DNA of 50,242 nt from a bacterium (GTDB lineage Bacteria > UBP6 > UBA1177), in assembly GCA_016290135.1 (NCBI GenBank), contig JAEESW010000014.1, positions 1-50,242 on the forward strand. The letters run 5' to 3'. The notes beneath the pieces were generated by a model. That model was given only the letters and a program-made list of their open reading frames with translations, had not been told where the DNA came from and did no database searches. Below are positions 23,842-31,995 of this stretch, one piece after another. The translations under genes and the position numbers were made by a program. Every line of letters begins with the position of its first letter. Positions within the stretch are counted from its first letter, which is position 1.

Positions 23842-25860
23842 GTGTATAATGACAAAATCCACGGGCTCGGTCTGCTTTTCACATTCATTGCGCTTTTGAT
23901 AACGACTGTTGTCTGCATAATCATCTATTCGGGCGGCGAAACTACGACTTTTCAAGGGTTTGCCGAATCGAATGAAACAATAATAAATTCAGAGACTCCG
24001 GTCAGCATCAAAAAGGTCCTCGTCATGGAGGGCGACACTGTCTACAAAGGGCAGAAACTCGCCGAGCTTGAAAGCCAGGAACTTGCGCTCCGCATAGCCG
24101 ATATCCGCAGCCAGCTGCTTCAGATCGAGACAAAACGCGGAATGAGCGAAAAAGAGATCAAATCAAAAATCCTCCAGAACAAGGCGGAGGAACGGGCTGT
24201 AATAAGTGAACTCCGCGCACAGATACAGACCCTTGAAAACCAGCTCAAGATCAACAAAGTGCTCGCCGGCGGGCTTAAAAGCGTGAAGATATCCGATTCG
24301 GTCAAAAATCCGATAGAGATCCAGATCGAATCTCTTGAATCGGCCATTGTAGAGCGCAGAAAGGAGTTTGCCGAGATCAACCGGATGTACACAAAAATGC
24401 TTGAAAGCGGTGAGACTCCCGAAGGGGCGCAGGAAGAAAAACTGAAAGCCGAACTTGAATCGCTTGAGCGGCAGAATTCCGATATGGCAGTATATGCTCC
24501 CTTCGAAGGAATAATCGGCAGCGTATTCATCAAAAACGGGAACGGTGAGAAAGTTTTCTTCAAAGGGGGAGAAAAGATCGCAGCCTACAGCCCTATCCTT
24601 TCGATCGTCAACAAAGAACCGTCGTTTGTAAAAGGCTACATTCCCGAATCGCAGTTTTCCGTCATCAAGACAGGCGATAAAGTAACGGTATCGAACTCAC
24701 ACTCGCTGCAGCAGGTGACAGGCGTGGTCACAGGGCTCGGAGGCAGGATAATCCAGCTTCCGGTCCGCCTTCTGAGAAACCCGAACATCGCGCTCTGGGG
24801 AAGAGAGATCGTTATAAAGATCCCTGAAGACAACGGATTCATTCTCGGAGAAAAAGTTTCGATCACATACTCTCAGAATGTCTTGGGCAATCTTGCAAAG
24901 GTCTTTTCGGCGACACAGCCCAAACTTCTGGCCAAGGAAAAAAACAAAGATGAACTGAACAGATCACAGAATGACCCGGATCCAACGCGGAATGACACTG
25001 CGGAAAGAAATGCAGAGACGCTTTCTGAGACATCAATACAATGGAATGGGAACACAAAGATCGAGGCTTCAGGCGCAGTCTTCGTTCCTGAAACCGGAAA
25101 ATTTCTGGTGGTTTCGGATGAGACCGAAAAAAAGACGCCCCTTCTTTTTGAAATCGGGAAAAACGGCGAAACGAAAACCATTCCGATAAAGAATCTAAAT
25201 AAGATCAATGATCTGGAATCAATAGCGAAAGAACGTGAAAACACTTATCTCATAATGTCGTCGCTCAGCTACTCCAAAAAGGGAAAACTTAAACCTGAAA
25301 GAAGGATCCTCGCAAGGGTCTCGCTTTCAAGCGGCAATGCTGAATTTGAAAAAGCAGTCGATTTTTACGAGATCCTCAGGAATTTTGCCGAAAGATATGA
25401 TACTGACGAAGCAAAGTTCATAAAAAAAGGGATCGCCGGAAGATCGATCGACATCGAAGGGATGTCCGTTCTCGAAGATTCGCTTTTCATCGCTTTCAAA
25501 GATCCGCTTTCGGAAAAAGGGAAAGGGGTGATTTTCGAAATAAGCGGCTATGAAACGATTTTTGCCGAAAAAAGGATCGCCGCAGAACAAATAAAGACAA
25601 TTTCTGTGGATCTGCCGCCTGAAAGAAAGATCTCCGACCTGCATATACTTTCCAGGGACAGATTCTACTTCACAGCATCCTGCATGAGCGAAAAGTGCGG
25701 CGGGCTCTACCGCTTTGAAAACGGAAAAAGCGTGCCGCTGAAAGAGTTTCCCGAATTAAAACCTGAAGGGATCGCGCTTGATGACAGCGGAAATATTTTC
25801 ATATTCTTCGACCTCGGTCAGAATGACAACTCGAAATTTCTGAATTTGGGCAGGATATGA
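23842..25860 (+). CDS. HlyD-like membrane fusion protein fused to a DUF3616/SdiA-regulated-like domain
   Basis: The N-terminal part of this 672-residue protein is a periplasmic adaptor: one membrane anchor (about 8-30), a split lipoyl-like barrel (VSIKKVLVMEGDTVYKGQKLAELE ... YAPFEGIIGSVFIKNGNGEKV), a long coiled-coil hairpin (about 85-215) and a beta-barrel region (GYIPESQFSVIKTGDKVTVS). A hydrophilic linker (about 360-400) leads to about 270 C-terminal residues rich in beta-strands with repeated acidic-Gly motifs NDLESIA, DIEGMSVLEDSLFIAFKDP and KPEGIAL. These recall DUF3616 or SdiA-regulated/esterase-like propellers. I know no adaptor with such an extension. GTG start at 23842 has GAGG 7 bases upstream. 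It is first in a five-gene operon. Confidence 0.75.
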   Translation: MYNDKIHGLGLLFTFIALLITTVVCIIIYSGGETTTFQGFAESNETIINSETPVSIKKVLVMEGDTVYKGQKLAELESQELALRIADIRSQLLQIETKRGMSEKEIKSKILQNKAEERAVISELRAQIQTLENQLKINKVLAGGLKSVKISDSVKNPIEIQIESLESAIVERRKEFAEINRMYTKMLESGETPEGAQEEKLKAELESLERQNSDMAVYAPFEGIIGSVFIKNGNGEKVFFKGGEKIAAYSPILSIVNKEPSFVKGYIPESQFSVIKTGDKVTVSNSHSLQQVTGVVTGLGGRIIQLPVRLLRNPNIALWGREIVIKIPEDNGFILGEKVSITYSQNVLGNLAKVFSATQPKLLAKEKNKDELNRSQNDPDPTRNDTAERNAETLSETSIQWNGNTKIEASGAVFVPETGKFLVVSDETEKKTPLLFEIGKNGETKTIPIKNLNKINDLESIAKERENTYLIMSSLSYSKKGKLKPERRILARVSLSSGNAEFEKAVDFYEILRNFAERYDTDEAKFIKKGIAGRSIDIEGMSVLEDSLFIAFKDPLSEKGKGVIFEISGYETIFAEKRIAAEQIKTISVDLPPERKISDLHILSRDRFYFTASCMSEKCGGLYRFENGKSVPLKEFPELKPEGIALDDSGNIFIFFDLGQNDNSKFLNLGRI

Positions 25861-27095
25861 GAAGTTTTTTTTCGTTTTTCTTCATTTTTTTTCTCCCTTT
25901 TATCCTTTTTTGCAAAGATCTGACTATCGCTGAATACATCGAAGCGGCAAAAGACGACCCGCGCCTGAAATCAAAAAAGGCCATGTCGGATTCAATCGAT
26001 GATTCAAACGACACTCCCGGCATAAAAGGACTCGAATTCAGAAGCGAAACGGGGAATTTCGACATTATGGAGCAGAAATATGCCCTCAGGCTCTATTTCA
26101 AAGGATTCGGGGAAACAAGATCTTCACGGGAATTCGTTAAAAACATGCAGGCTCTGCATAAACTCGATTATATATCGGCACGCTCCGAAGTCCTGTTTGA
26201 AAGATACCGTGCCGTCGTCACCTACATCCAGCATAAAAAGGAGCTCAAGATCATAGAAACGATGCGTGAGCTTCTCAACGACAAGCTGTCGGTCACAGAA
26301 AAGATCGGCGACATAACCGGCGAAACGACAGAGATCGACAAAATGGATATCGAAGACAAAATCACTGAGATCGAAATGCGCAGGATCGAGGTGGAATCAA
26401 CGGTCGAAACAATAGAAGCCATCGTAAAAAACGATATGGGCGAAGAGATGACGCCCGCTTTCGATAAAGAAAAAATAGTCTCTGTCGGAGATATCGAAAA
26501 ATTTGCGCAGTCTTTGGATGATATCCACGGCGCGACCAAGGCAGAAAGCAGCTATCAGACACTCAGAGAGATAGTCGCCGGGAACGAGATCGCCCTGGAG
26601 CAGGCAAAAGAACGTGACTGGCTCAAATACATAGCCCTCGAATACAATACCGATGACCGCACCAAAAGACCGTCGCGCGGATTTTCGATAGGTTTCGCGA
26701 TCACTATCCCGGGATTCAAAAACAATCAGACTTCCATTATAAAAAAGCAGATCAAGTCTCTTGAACAGAATTCCGATTTCGAATCGCAGAGCCGCATCAA
26801 GGAAACGGAGATCCGTATCGCCCTTCTGACGCTGAAACGTGAGATCAGGCAGTATAAGACCCTTGCCGAAAGAAAAGACGATATCGAGAAAAGCGGTATC
26901 CTTCAGAAATATTCTTCGATCGAAGGCGTGAACCCGATGATGGTCATAAAACTGAAAGAAAAGATCCTGAAAAAGGAGCTGAAACTGGCTGAACTCGAAT
27001 TCAAGATCTACGAAAAATACATAAATCTGGCCTATCTCATGGGGCTCTACGAAGACTGGCAGTCAGGCAACTTTCTCAGCGGGGAAGGCAGATAA
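25857..27095 (+). CDS. TolC-like outer membrane efflux protein (OEP family)
   Basis: This 412-residue protein has a strongly hydrophobic signal peptide (to about residue 20). It has the OEP-type start LTIAEYIEAAKDDPRLKSKK, and two halves of long alpha-helical coiled coil with an internal EIALEQAKERDWLKYIALEY...GFSIGFAITIPGF repeat typical of TolC-like trimeric channels. It is somewhat shorter than TolC. Its ATG overlaps the adaptor stop (ATGA), so adaptor and channel are coupled. No RND, ABC or MFS pump is encoded in the operon. Confidence 0.75.
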   Translation: MRSFFSFFFIFFLPFILFCKDLTIAEYIEAAKDDPRLKSKKAMSDSIDDSNDTPGIKGLEFRSETGNFDIMEQKYALRLYFKGFGETRSSREFVKNMQALHKLDYISARSEVLFERYRAVVTYIQHKKELKIIETMRELLNDKLSVTEKIGDITGETTEIDKMDIEDKITEIEMRRIEVESTVETIEAIVKNDMGEEMTPAFDKEKIVSVGDIEKFAQSLDDIHGATKAESSYQTLREIVAGNEIALEQAKERDWLKYIALEYNTDDRTKRPSRGFSIGFAITIPGFKNNQTSIIKKQIKSLEQNSDFESQSRIKETEIRIALLTLKREIRQYKTLAERKDDIEKSGILQKYSSIEGVNPMMVIKLKEKILKKELKLAELEFKIYEKYINLAYLMGLYEDWQSGNFLSGEGR

Positions 27096-27916
27096 TGGCA
27101 GCACACGCTCAAACCGACATCCCTTCAGTCCTGCAGAGATTCGAGTTCAAATACCACATCCCGCGCTCGATGATCCGGCCGATATCAGACTTTGTTAAGG
27201 CCTACTGCTTTCTGGATAAATACTCGGAGATGTCGCCGAGCGGATTTTACCGGATAAACAACCTCTATTTCGACTCCCCTTTTCACACTTTCCTCAACAA
27301 CAGACTTGAAAAAAAGGAAAACCGCTTCAACATGAGGATCCGTTCCTACGGTGAAGATCCCAAGCCGCCATACTTCTGGGAGATCAAGTGCAAATTGAGG
27401 GAAAACAGGCAGAAATTCAGGGCAAAAGTAAAATCGGACGAGATAGAAAGACTTTTTTATTCGCCGAAAGCGTCCGACGAACTCGGTTTTTCAGGGACCG
27501 ATGCTAAAAACATGGATCTTTTCCAGTCCCTCGCCCTTTCCTACAACGCGGAACCGCAGGTCATAACCCGCTACGACAGAATGGCGTGGATAAGCGAGAC
27601 CGACGAATACGCAAGAGTCACTTTTGACGCGAATCTCCAATGCGCCGAAGAGCATACATTCAATGTCCGTCCGTGCCAGGAAAGAATGGAAAGTTATGAT
27701 ACCGCAACTATTTTCAGGCACGAAGCCCACTGCATACTTGAACTTAAAGGACAGGTGTCACACCTTCCGCTGTGGATGGTCGATCTTGTCAGGACTTTTG
27801 ACCTCAAAAGGGTCGCTTTTTCAAAATTCAGATACGGAATGATGCGCATTTTAAGGAACAACTACCCCGACAGTGTCTGGTTCAATGTTTTTGACCAAGG
27901 AGATATATATGAGTGA
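27095..27916 (+). CDS. VTC-domain protein (polyphosphate polymerase-like)
   Basis: This 273-residue protein is a stand-alone VTC domain, the tunnel-shaped fold that makes polyphosphate from ATP in yeast Vtc4. Visible active-site elements are RFEFKYHIP at the N-terminus, NNLYFDSP, the Arg pair in NMRIRSYGE, FWEIKCK with the Lys of the tunnel, CILELKG with the metal-binding Glu near 230, and VAFSKFRYGM with the late Lys. There is no membrane segment. It starts at the stop of the OEP gene and overlaps the DUF4956 gene by 8 bases. VTC and DUF4956 genes are known neighbours. That the enzyme makes polyphosphate here is inferred from these residues. Confidence 0.88.
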   Translation: MAAHAQTDIPSVLQRFEFKYHIPRSMIRPISDFVKAYCFLDKYSEMSPSGFYRINNLYFDSPFHTFLNNRLEKKENRFNMRIRSYGEDPKPPYFWEIKCKLRENRQKFRAKVKSDEIERLFYSPKASDELGFSGTDAKNMDLFQSLALSYNAEPQVITRYDRMAWISETDEYARVTFDANLQCAEEHTFNVRPCQERMESYDTATIFRHEAHCILELKGQVSHLPLWMVDLVRTFDLKRVAFSKFRYGMMRILRNNYPDSVWFNVFDQGDIYE

Positions 27917-28595
27917 TTTTCTGACGAACAACCTTTCTTCTTCATCGCTTTCATCGCTGAGCGTGATCTATTCGACTGCTCTTGCCTTCATACTTTCGGT
28001 CTCGATCGGTCTCACCTACATCAAGACTTTCCGCGGACTTTCATATTCGCGCAATTTCGTGCAGGCCATCATGCTCTGTTCGATAATCACTTCAATGGTC
28101 ATCCACGCGATAGGCGACAGCGTTGCGATCGGCATAGGCACTTTGGGCGCACTCTCAATCATCAGATTCAGGACGAACCTCAAAGATTCACGCGACATAG
28201 TCTTCATGTTCGCCGCGCTTTCCAGCGGTATAGCATGCGGAGTCGGTGCATACTTCATGGCTTTTGCCGGGATTCTCCTCTTTAATATAGCAGCATTCAT
28301 CCTCTATCTCTCGCAGCTCAGCAAAGCCTCATATTTCGACGGGATACTCCGCTTCAACATCGGCAGCGACGAACTCGACATTCAGAAAATGGCAGAGATC
28401 CTGAAAAAGCACTGCAAAGTATTTGCCCTCATCACCTTGAAAGAGATTGCGGTCGGCGAAAGACTTGAATACGCATACCACATAAAAATGAAGCCGGAAT
28501 CGACTTCGGAAGAACTTGTGAGCGAGCTTAAAAAAGAGATTCCGGCAATGAACAACGTGTCGCTTCTCCTGCAGGAAACAACAGTAGAGCTTTAA
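27909..28595 (+). CDS. DUF4956 membrane protein
   Basis: This 228-residue protein has four hydrophobic segments in its first 150 residues. Between the second and third lies the conserved IGDSVAIGIGTLGALSIIRFRTNLKDSRDIVFMFAALSSGIACG region of DUF4956. A cytoplasmic C-terminal domain of about 80 residues follows. DUF4956 proteins are typically encoded next to VTC-domain proteins and may be their membrane partner. The start at 27909 has AAGGAG 6 bases upstream. Confidence 0.88.
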   Translation: MSDFLTNNLSSSSLSSLSVIYSTALAFILSVSIGLTYIKTFRGLSYSRNFVQAIMLCSIITSMVIHAIGDSVAIGIGTLGALSIIRFRTNLKDSRDIVFMFAALSSGIACGVGAYFMAFAGILLFNIAAFILYLSQLSKASYFDGILRFNIGSDELDIQKMAEILKKHCKVFALITLKEIAVGERLEYAYHIKMKPESTSEELVSELKKEIPAMNNVSLLLQETTVEL

Positions 28596-28599
28596 AAAT

Positions 28600-29511
28600 A
28601 TGAAAAACGAAAAATTTCGGAAAATCATAGAGATCTCACTTTTTATTTTTTTATTCTTTGTAATATTTTCAAGAGTTTATCTTGAAACTGCAGTGTTTGC
28701 CAAAAAACCGTTCTTCTCATATTTCGTAGCGACACACCACTGCGCGTGGTTCACTTTCGTATTCTTCTATTTCGCTCTCTGCGCACGCTATATCCTCGGG
28801 CTCAAACCTGACAAGATCCCCTATCTCGCTCTTTTCAGTCCTGTGATATACATTCCGCTGATTCATGCATTGATTTCCGGCTCAAAACTCAAGCTTCAGT
28901 ACATACGCGGAGACTTTTCCAAAGCGCTTTTCGACATTCTTACTCTCTACAAATTCAGCGAACACGACAGTTTCTTCTTCTTCGAAATGCTCGCCATTCT
29001 CGTTATTTTCGCAGTTCTGAGCTACATTGTCTCACGCAGCGTTTTGAGGACTGTCCTCAACATAATCGTAGGTTTTTACGGCAGCATGTTCCTTGCCGGA
29101 CTTCAGCTTTTCGGGGTGGCACGGCGCACAAAGGCGTATTTTCCGCTGAACACAGTTTTCAAAAACCACATCCTCCTTTCTTTAGTCTATTTCACGGCCG
29201 TGATCCTGGCATTTTCAATATGCTTCTTTCCTGAGATCAAAGAACTTGTAAAACGCAATTTCAAGCCTTTGGGAATAGCTTTGGTTCCAGGGATCCTCGC
29301 TCCGCTTGTCATGTTCTACTTCTGGCAGAAACCGTTGAATATTGCAGATCTCATCCTGCTGACAGTGACCTGCACAACGACTCTCTTTTCTCTGATTTTT
29401 CTGCAAAAAGAAACCAACCTGCCGGGCGGACGTTTTTTCCCGTTCGTTTTTTCTGTTTTTCCGCTTGTTTTGATATTAGGAATAATATTCAGAGATAAAG
29501 TTTTTATTTAA
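28600..29511 (+). CDS. polytopic membrane protein of unknown function
   Basis: This 303-residue protein has about eight predicted membrane helices with short loops (KKPFFSYFVATHHCAWFTF, SGSKLKLQYIRGDFSKALFD). I recognise no transporter or enzyme motif. It starts 4 bases after the DUF4956 stop with only a weak ribosome site, so it probably relies on coupling. It ends tail-to-tail with the lipoprotein gene (stops overlap). As the last gene of the VTC/adaptor operon it might be the inner-membrane component that the adaptor and channel otherwise lack. That is speculation. Confidence 0.7.
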   Translation: MKNEKFRKIIEISLFIFLFFVIFSRVYLETAVFAKKPFFSYFVATHHCAWFTFVFFYFALCARYILGLKPDKIPYLALFSPVIYIPLIHALISGSKLKLQYIRGDFSKALFDILTLYKFSEHDSFFFFEMLAILVIFAVLSYIVSRSVLRTVLNIIVGFYGSMFLAGLQLFGVARRTKAYFPLNTVFKNHILLSLVYFTAVILAFSICFFPEIKELVKRNFKPLGIALVPGILAPLVMFYFWQKPLNIADLILLTVTCTTTLFSLIFLQKETNLPGGRFFPFVFSVFPLVLILGIIFRDKVFI

Positions 29512-30029
29512 AGACCGCTCACGATCTTCCATTTACCGTCTTCTTTGACGAATTTCATCTTGTTGTTTTCCATAACTTTCTGGTTCGTCATTCCGTCAGG
29601 CTGGATAAAGGCGTTTTCCTCCGTCGGAGGGATAGAGCTCTTCATCTTGAAGCGGACTTCGTAAAAATATACCAGTTCGGCCTTGTCCTCGGCGTCGTTA
29701 ATAAAGAAAAGATCCTTAATAATGCAGGTGATGCTGACCTTTTCAAGGCTGTGGTATGCATCTGAATTGAGTATTTCGATAAGTTTATCGTAATCTATAT
29801 CGTCGGCAGCCTCATCCGTTCCGTTCGTATCGTAATAGTCCTTCGAAACATACTCAAGAAAGATCTCGGGATTCTGCTCCTTGAAGCCTTTGATGTAGTA
29901 GCCGAAAACAGTCAGGATCTCCTTTGAATCGGGCGTTTCCTCAATGTTCGTCCCCTTGATCATCTTTGGGCTGCACGCAACCGTCATAAACATCGAAAAC
30001 ACGATCATAAGCATCAAAATTTTTTTCAT
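29508..30029 (-). CDS. small lipoprotein at the end of the type II secretion operon
   Basis: This 173-residue protein has a lipoprotein signal peptide with lipobox MTVAC (Cys at about 19). The remainder looks like an NTF2/SnoaL-type alpha+beta fold (helical ILTVFGYYIKGFKEQNPEIF, later strands AELVYFYEVRFKMK and a final MKFVKEDGKWKIVSG). It follows gspN by 18 bases with GGAGG 5 bases before its ATG, so it belongs to the secretion operon. It could be a pilotin-like or assembly lipoprotein; no direct sequence evidence for that was found. Confidence 0.8.
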   Translation of the reverse strand: MKKILMLMIVFSMFMTVACSPKMIKGTNIEETPDSKEILTVFGYYIKGFKEQNPEIFLEYVSKDYYDTNGTDEAADDIDYDKLIEILNSDAYHSLEKVSITCIIKDLFFINDAEDKAELVYFYEVRFKMKSSIPPTEENAFIQPDGMTNQKVMENNKMKFVKEDGKWKIVSGL

Positions 30030-30047
30030 TTTATCCTCCAAAAATAT

Positions 30048-31460
30048 TTATTCTTCCTCACTTTCCCTTTCTTCAGCCGCAGGTTTAGGCTGTTCAGATT
30101 CACCTTCTTCCTGACTTTCACGCGCCTTTTTGGCAGCTTCCATCTCTTCGCGGACTTTGCGGATCTCGTTCATGGCCGCTTCCTGAGCCTCTTTGATCCT
30201 GGCTTCTTCCTCCCTCCTGCTGCGTTCTTCCTGTTCTCTGCGCTCGCGCTCCTCTTTTTCGCGCTGCTCACGCTCTTCACGCATCTTTTCCTCGCGCTCT
30301 TTTGCAGCTTCTTCCTTCTGTTTGAGCTCCTCTTCCTTACGTTTGAGTTCGTCTTCCTTTTTCTTCAGATCGTCATTCTGTGACGCATTTCCCGCTGCCG
30401 GAGCCGGAGGCATAGGTTTCGGAACAGCTTCTCTCTGCGGCAGACGGTCTCCCCTCTGCTGACGCTGCGGTCTTGCCGAGGGCTTTTTCTGCTGGCGCTG
30501 CTCGGATCTCTGTTCATGTTCCTTTTTCTGCGTTCTGGACATCTGCGGCTTGTTCAAAAAGCCTTTAAGGGAAAATTCGAATGTGTTTTCCGCTTCGCCT
30601 TTGTATTGCGAAAGCTGGCTGACAAGCAGGTTGAGAGCAACATTTTCAGAAATCTTCGCCATATCAGGGACCTTCGCAGTCACTTCAAGATCGAGCCTCG
30701 AAGAGGAGAAATTCCTCGTATTCAAAGTGATCTTTCCGACTGCTTCAAGCTCAACAATCCCTTTTATCGAAAGGCGTTTTATCTCGGCTTTACTGTCAAC
30801 GATCTCAGTCTCGAGTCCGACATCTCCAAGTATTATCTTGCCGACATCGAAATCTCCCATCGGAGTGGGCACTTTTCCGCGCAGGACGACATCTGTGCCG
30901 CTCAATTCCGCTTTTCCGTTATACTTCCCCTCTTTTGAACAAAGATCTCCAGCGCCGCTCAGTGTGCCTGTAAGCAGAACTTCTCCGAGCAAAGGCTTGA
31001 AGAGTGAAAGAGGGACTTCCGAGGCATCAAGCGAATAACAGGGATTCTCACTGGTATCAAAAGAAGCATCAAGTCCACCGCCCTGCGAGTTTATATCCTC
31101 GATATGGAGTTTTCCCGCAGGATGTCCGCCCAAAGTCGCAAATATCGACGGCGAGAACGAAAGTTCGGAAAAAGTGAGGACTTTGCTCCCCTTCTGCAGA
31201 AGCGTCCCTTCTTCGAACGAAACATTGCCCAGAAGCGATACATCGACATCTTCCGAGAGCAGGGCAAGATCCTTTATAAAAAGCTGCTCATTGATCTTGG
31301 ATATAATGAAATCATCCGGAAAAAATATCTCGATCCCGAGCCACAGTCCGATAAGAACTGCAACATCCACGAACAGCACTATCTTGACCGCCGCCTGAAC
31401 TTTTCCCGGGACCGGCAGATTCCTGATCCTGTCGAGCAGTTTGCGAAGTTTATTCTCCAT
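30048..31460 (-). CDS. gspN: type II secretion system protein GspN with charged coiled-coil extension
   Basis: In this 470-residue protein an N-terminal membrane anchor (about 24-46) is followed by a periplasmic beta-rich domain (about 50-310). That domain has the GspN-type layout of repeated strands, as in VDVSLLGNVSFEEGTL and MGDFDVGKIILGDV. From about 315 the sequence changes to a Gln/Arg/Pro-rich linker and then about 110 residues of almost continuous Lys/Glu/Arg/Gln heptads, a predicted long helix. Such an extension is not part of GspN proteins I know. It overlaps gspM by 11 bases with GGAG 7 bases before the ATG. Confidence 0.82.
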   Translation of the reverse strand: MENKLRKLLDRIRNLPVPGKVQAAVKIVLFVDVAVLIGLWLGIEIFFPDDFIISKINEQLFIKDLALLSEDVDVSLLGNVSFEEGTLLQKGSKVLTFSELSFSPSIFATLGGHPAGKLHIEDINSQGGGLDASFDTSENPCYSLDASEVPLSLFKPLLGEVLLTGTLSGAGDLCSKEGKYNGKAELSGTDVVLRGKVPTPMGDFDVGKIILGDVGLETEIVDSKAEIKRLSIKGIVELEAVGKITLNTRNFSSSRLDLEVTAKVPDMAKISENVALNLLVSQLSQYKGEAENTFEFSLKGFLNKPQMSRTQKKEHEQRSEQRQQKKPSARPQRQQRGDRLPQREAVPKPMPPAPAAGNASQNDDLKKKEDELKRKEEELKQKEEAAKEREEKMREEREQREKEERERREQEERSRREEEARIKEAQEAAMNEIRKVREEMEAAKKARESQEEGESEQPKPAAEERESEEE

Positions 31461-31995
31461 TCGCAGTCTCCTTCTTCATTGCCGCAACAACAAGGGAAAC
31501 ATCATAATTCTGCTTGTTGAAACGCTTTTTGATGGTTATCGAGTCAACAAAGACATAACGCCCTTTGTTCTCAAGTCCGTAGAGGAAAGTCAAAGTCTGG
31601 TCGAGCGGCACTTCGCGGAGGCTGAGCTCGACTCTCTCGATGTTGATATCGCCTTTTTTACGCGGTTTTATCTCTTTTATCGAACTTATCGGGATACCCA
31701 CGCTCTCCTTAACGGCCGAGATGTCCGAATTGAGGTTCACGCTGCTCGAATCTATGCCGTCCTGCATCTTCGTAGCCTGAGCCTGGGCCTTTTTGAACTG
31801 CTCCTTTTTGGAGACCATCTCCTGGATCATCTTTTCCTGTTCTACGATCGTATCCTTGCGGTCGTTGATCGCGGAACTCATAAAAAACCAGACTGTGACA
31901 AAGACAAATATCATAACGAAAGTCAGAAACGCAACGAGGACAGTGCGCTCGCGTTCGCTGAAATTGCTTATCGCCTCTATCAGTTTTTCTTTCAT
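31450..31995 (-). CDS. gspM: type II secretion system protein GspM
   Basis: This 181-residue protein has a short cytoplasmic start, the family's SERERTVLVAFLTFVMIFVFV membrane helix (about 13-38), a coiled coil (DRKDTIVEQEKMIQEMVSKK) and a ferredoxin-like periplasmic domain. GspM binds GspL in the inner-membrane platform. The start abuts the gspL stop (TAAATG) with GGAGAG just upstream. Confidence 0.88.
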   Translation of the reverse strand: MKEKLIEAISNFSERERTVLVAFLTFVMIFVFVTVWFFMSSAINDRKDTIVEQEKMIQEMVSKKEQFKKAQAQATKMQDGIDSSSVNLNSDISAVKESVGIPISSIKEIKPRKKGDINIERVELSLREVPLDQTLTFLYGLENKGRYVFVDSITIKKRFNKQNYDVSLVVAAMKKETANGE

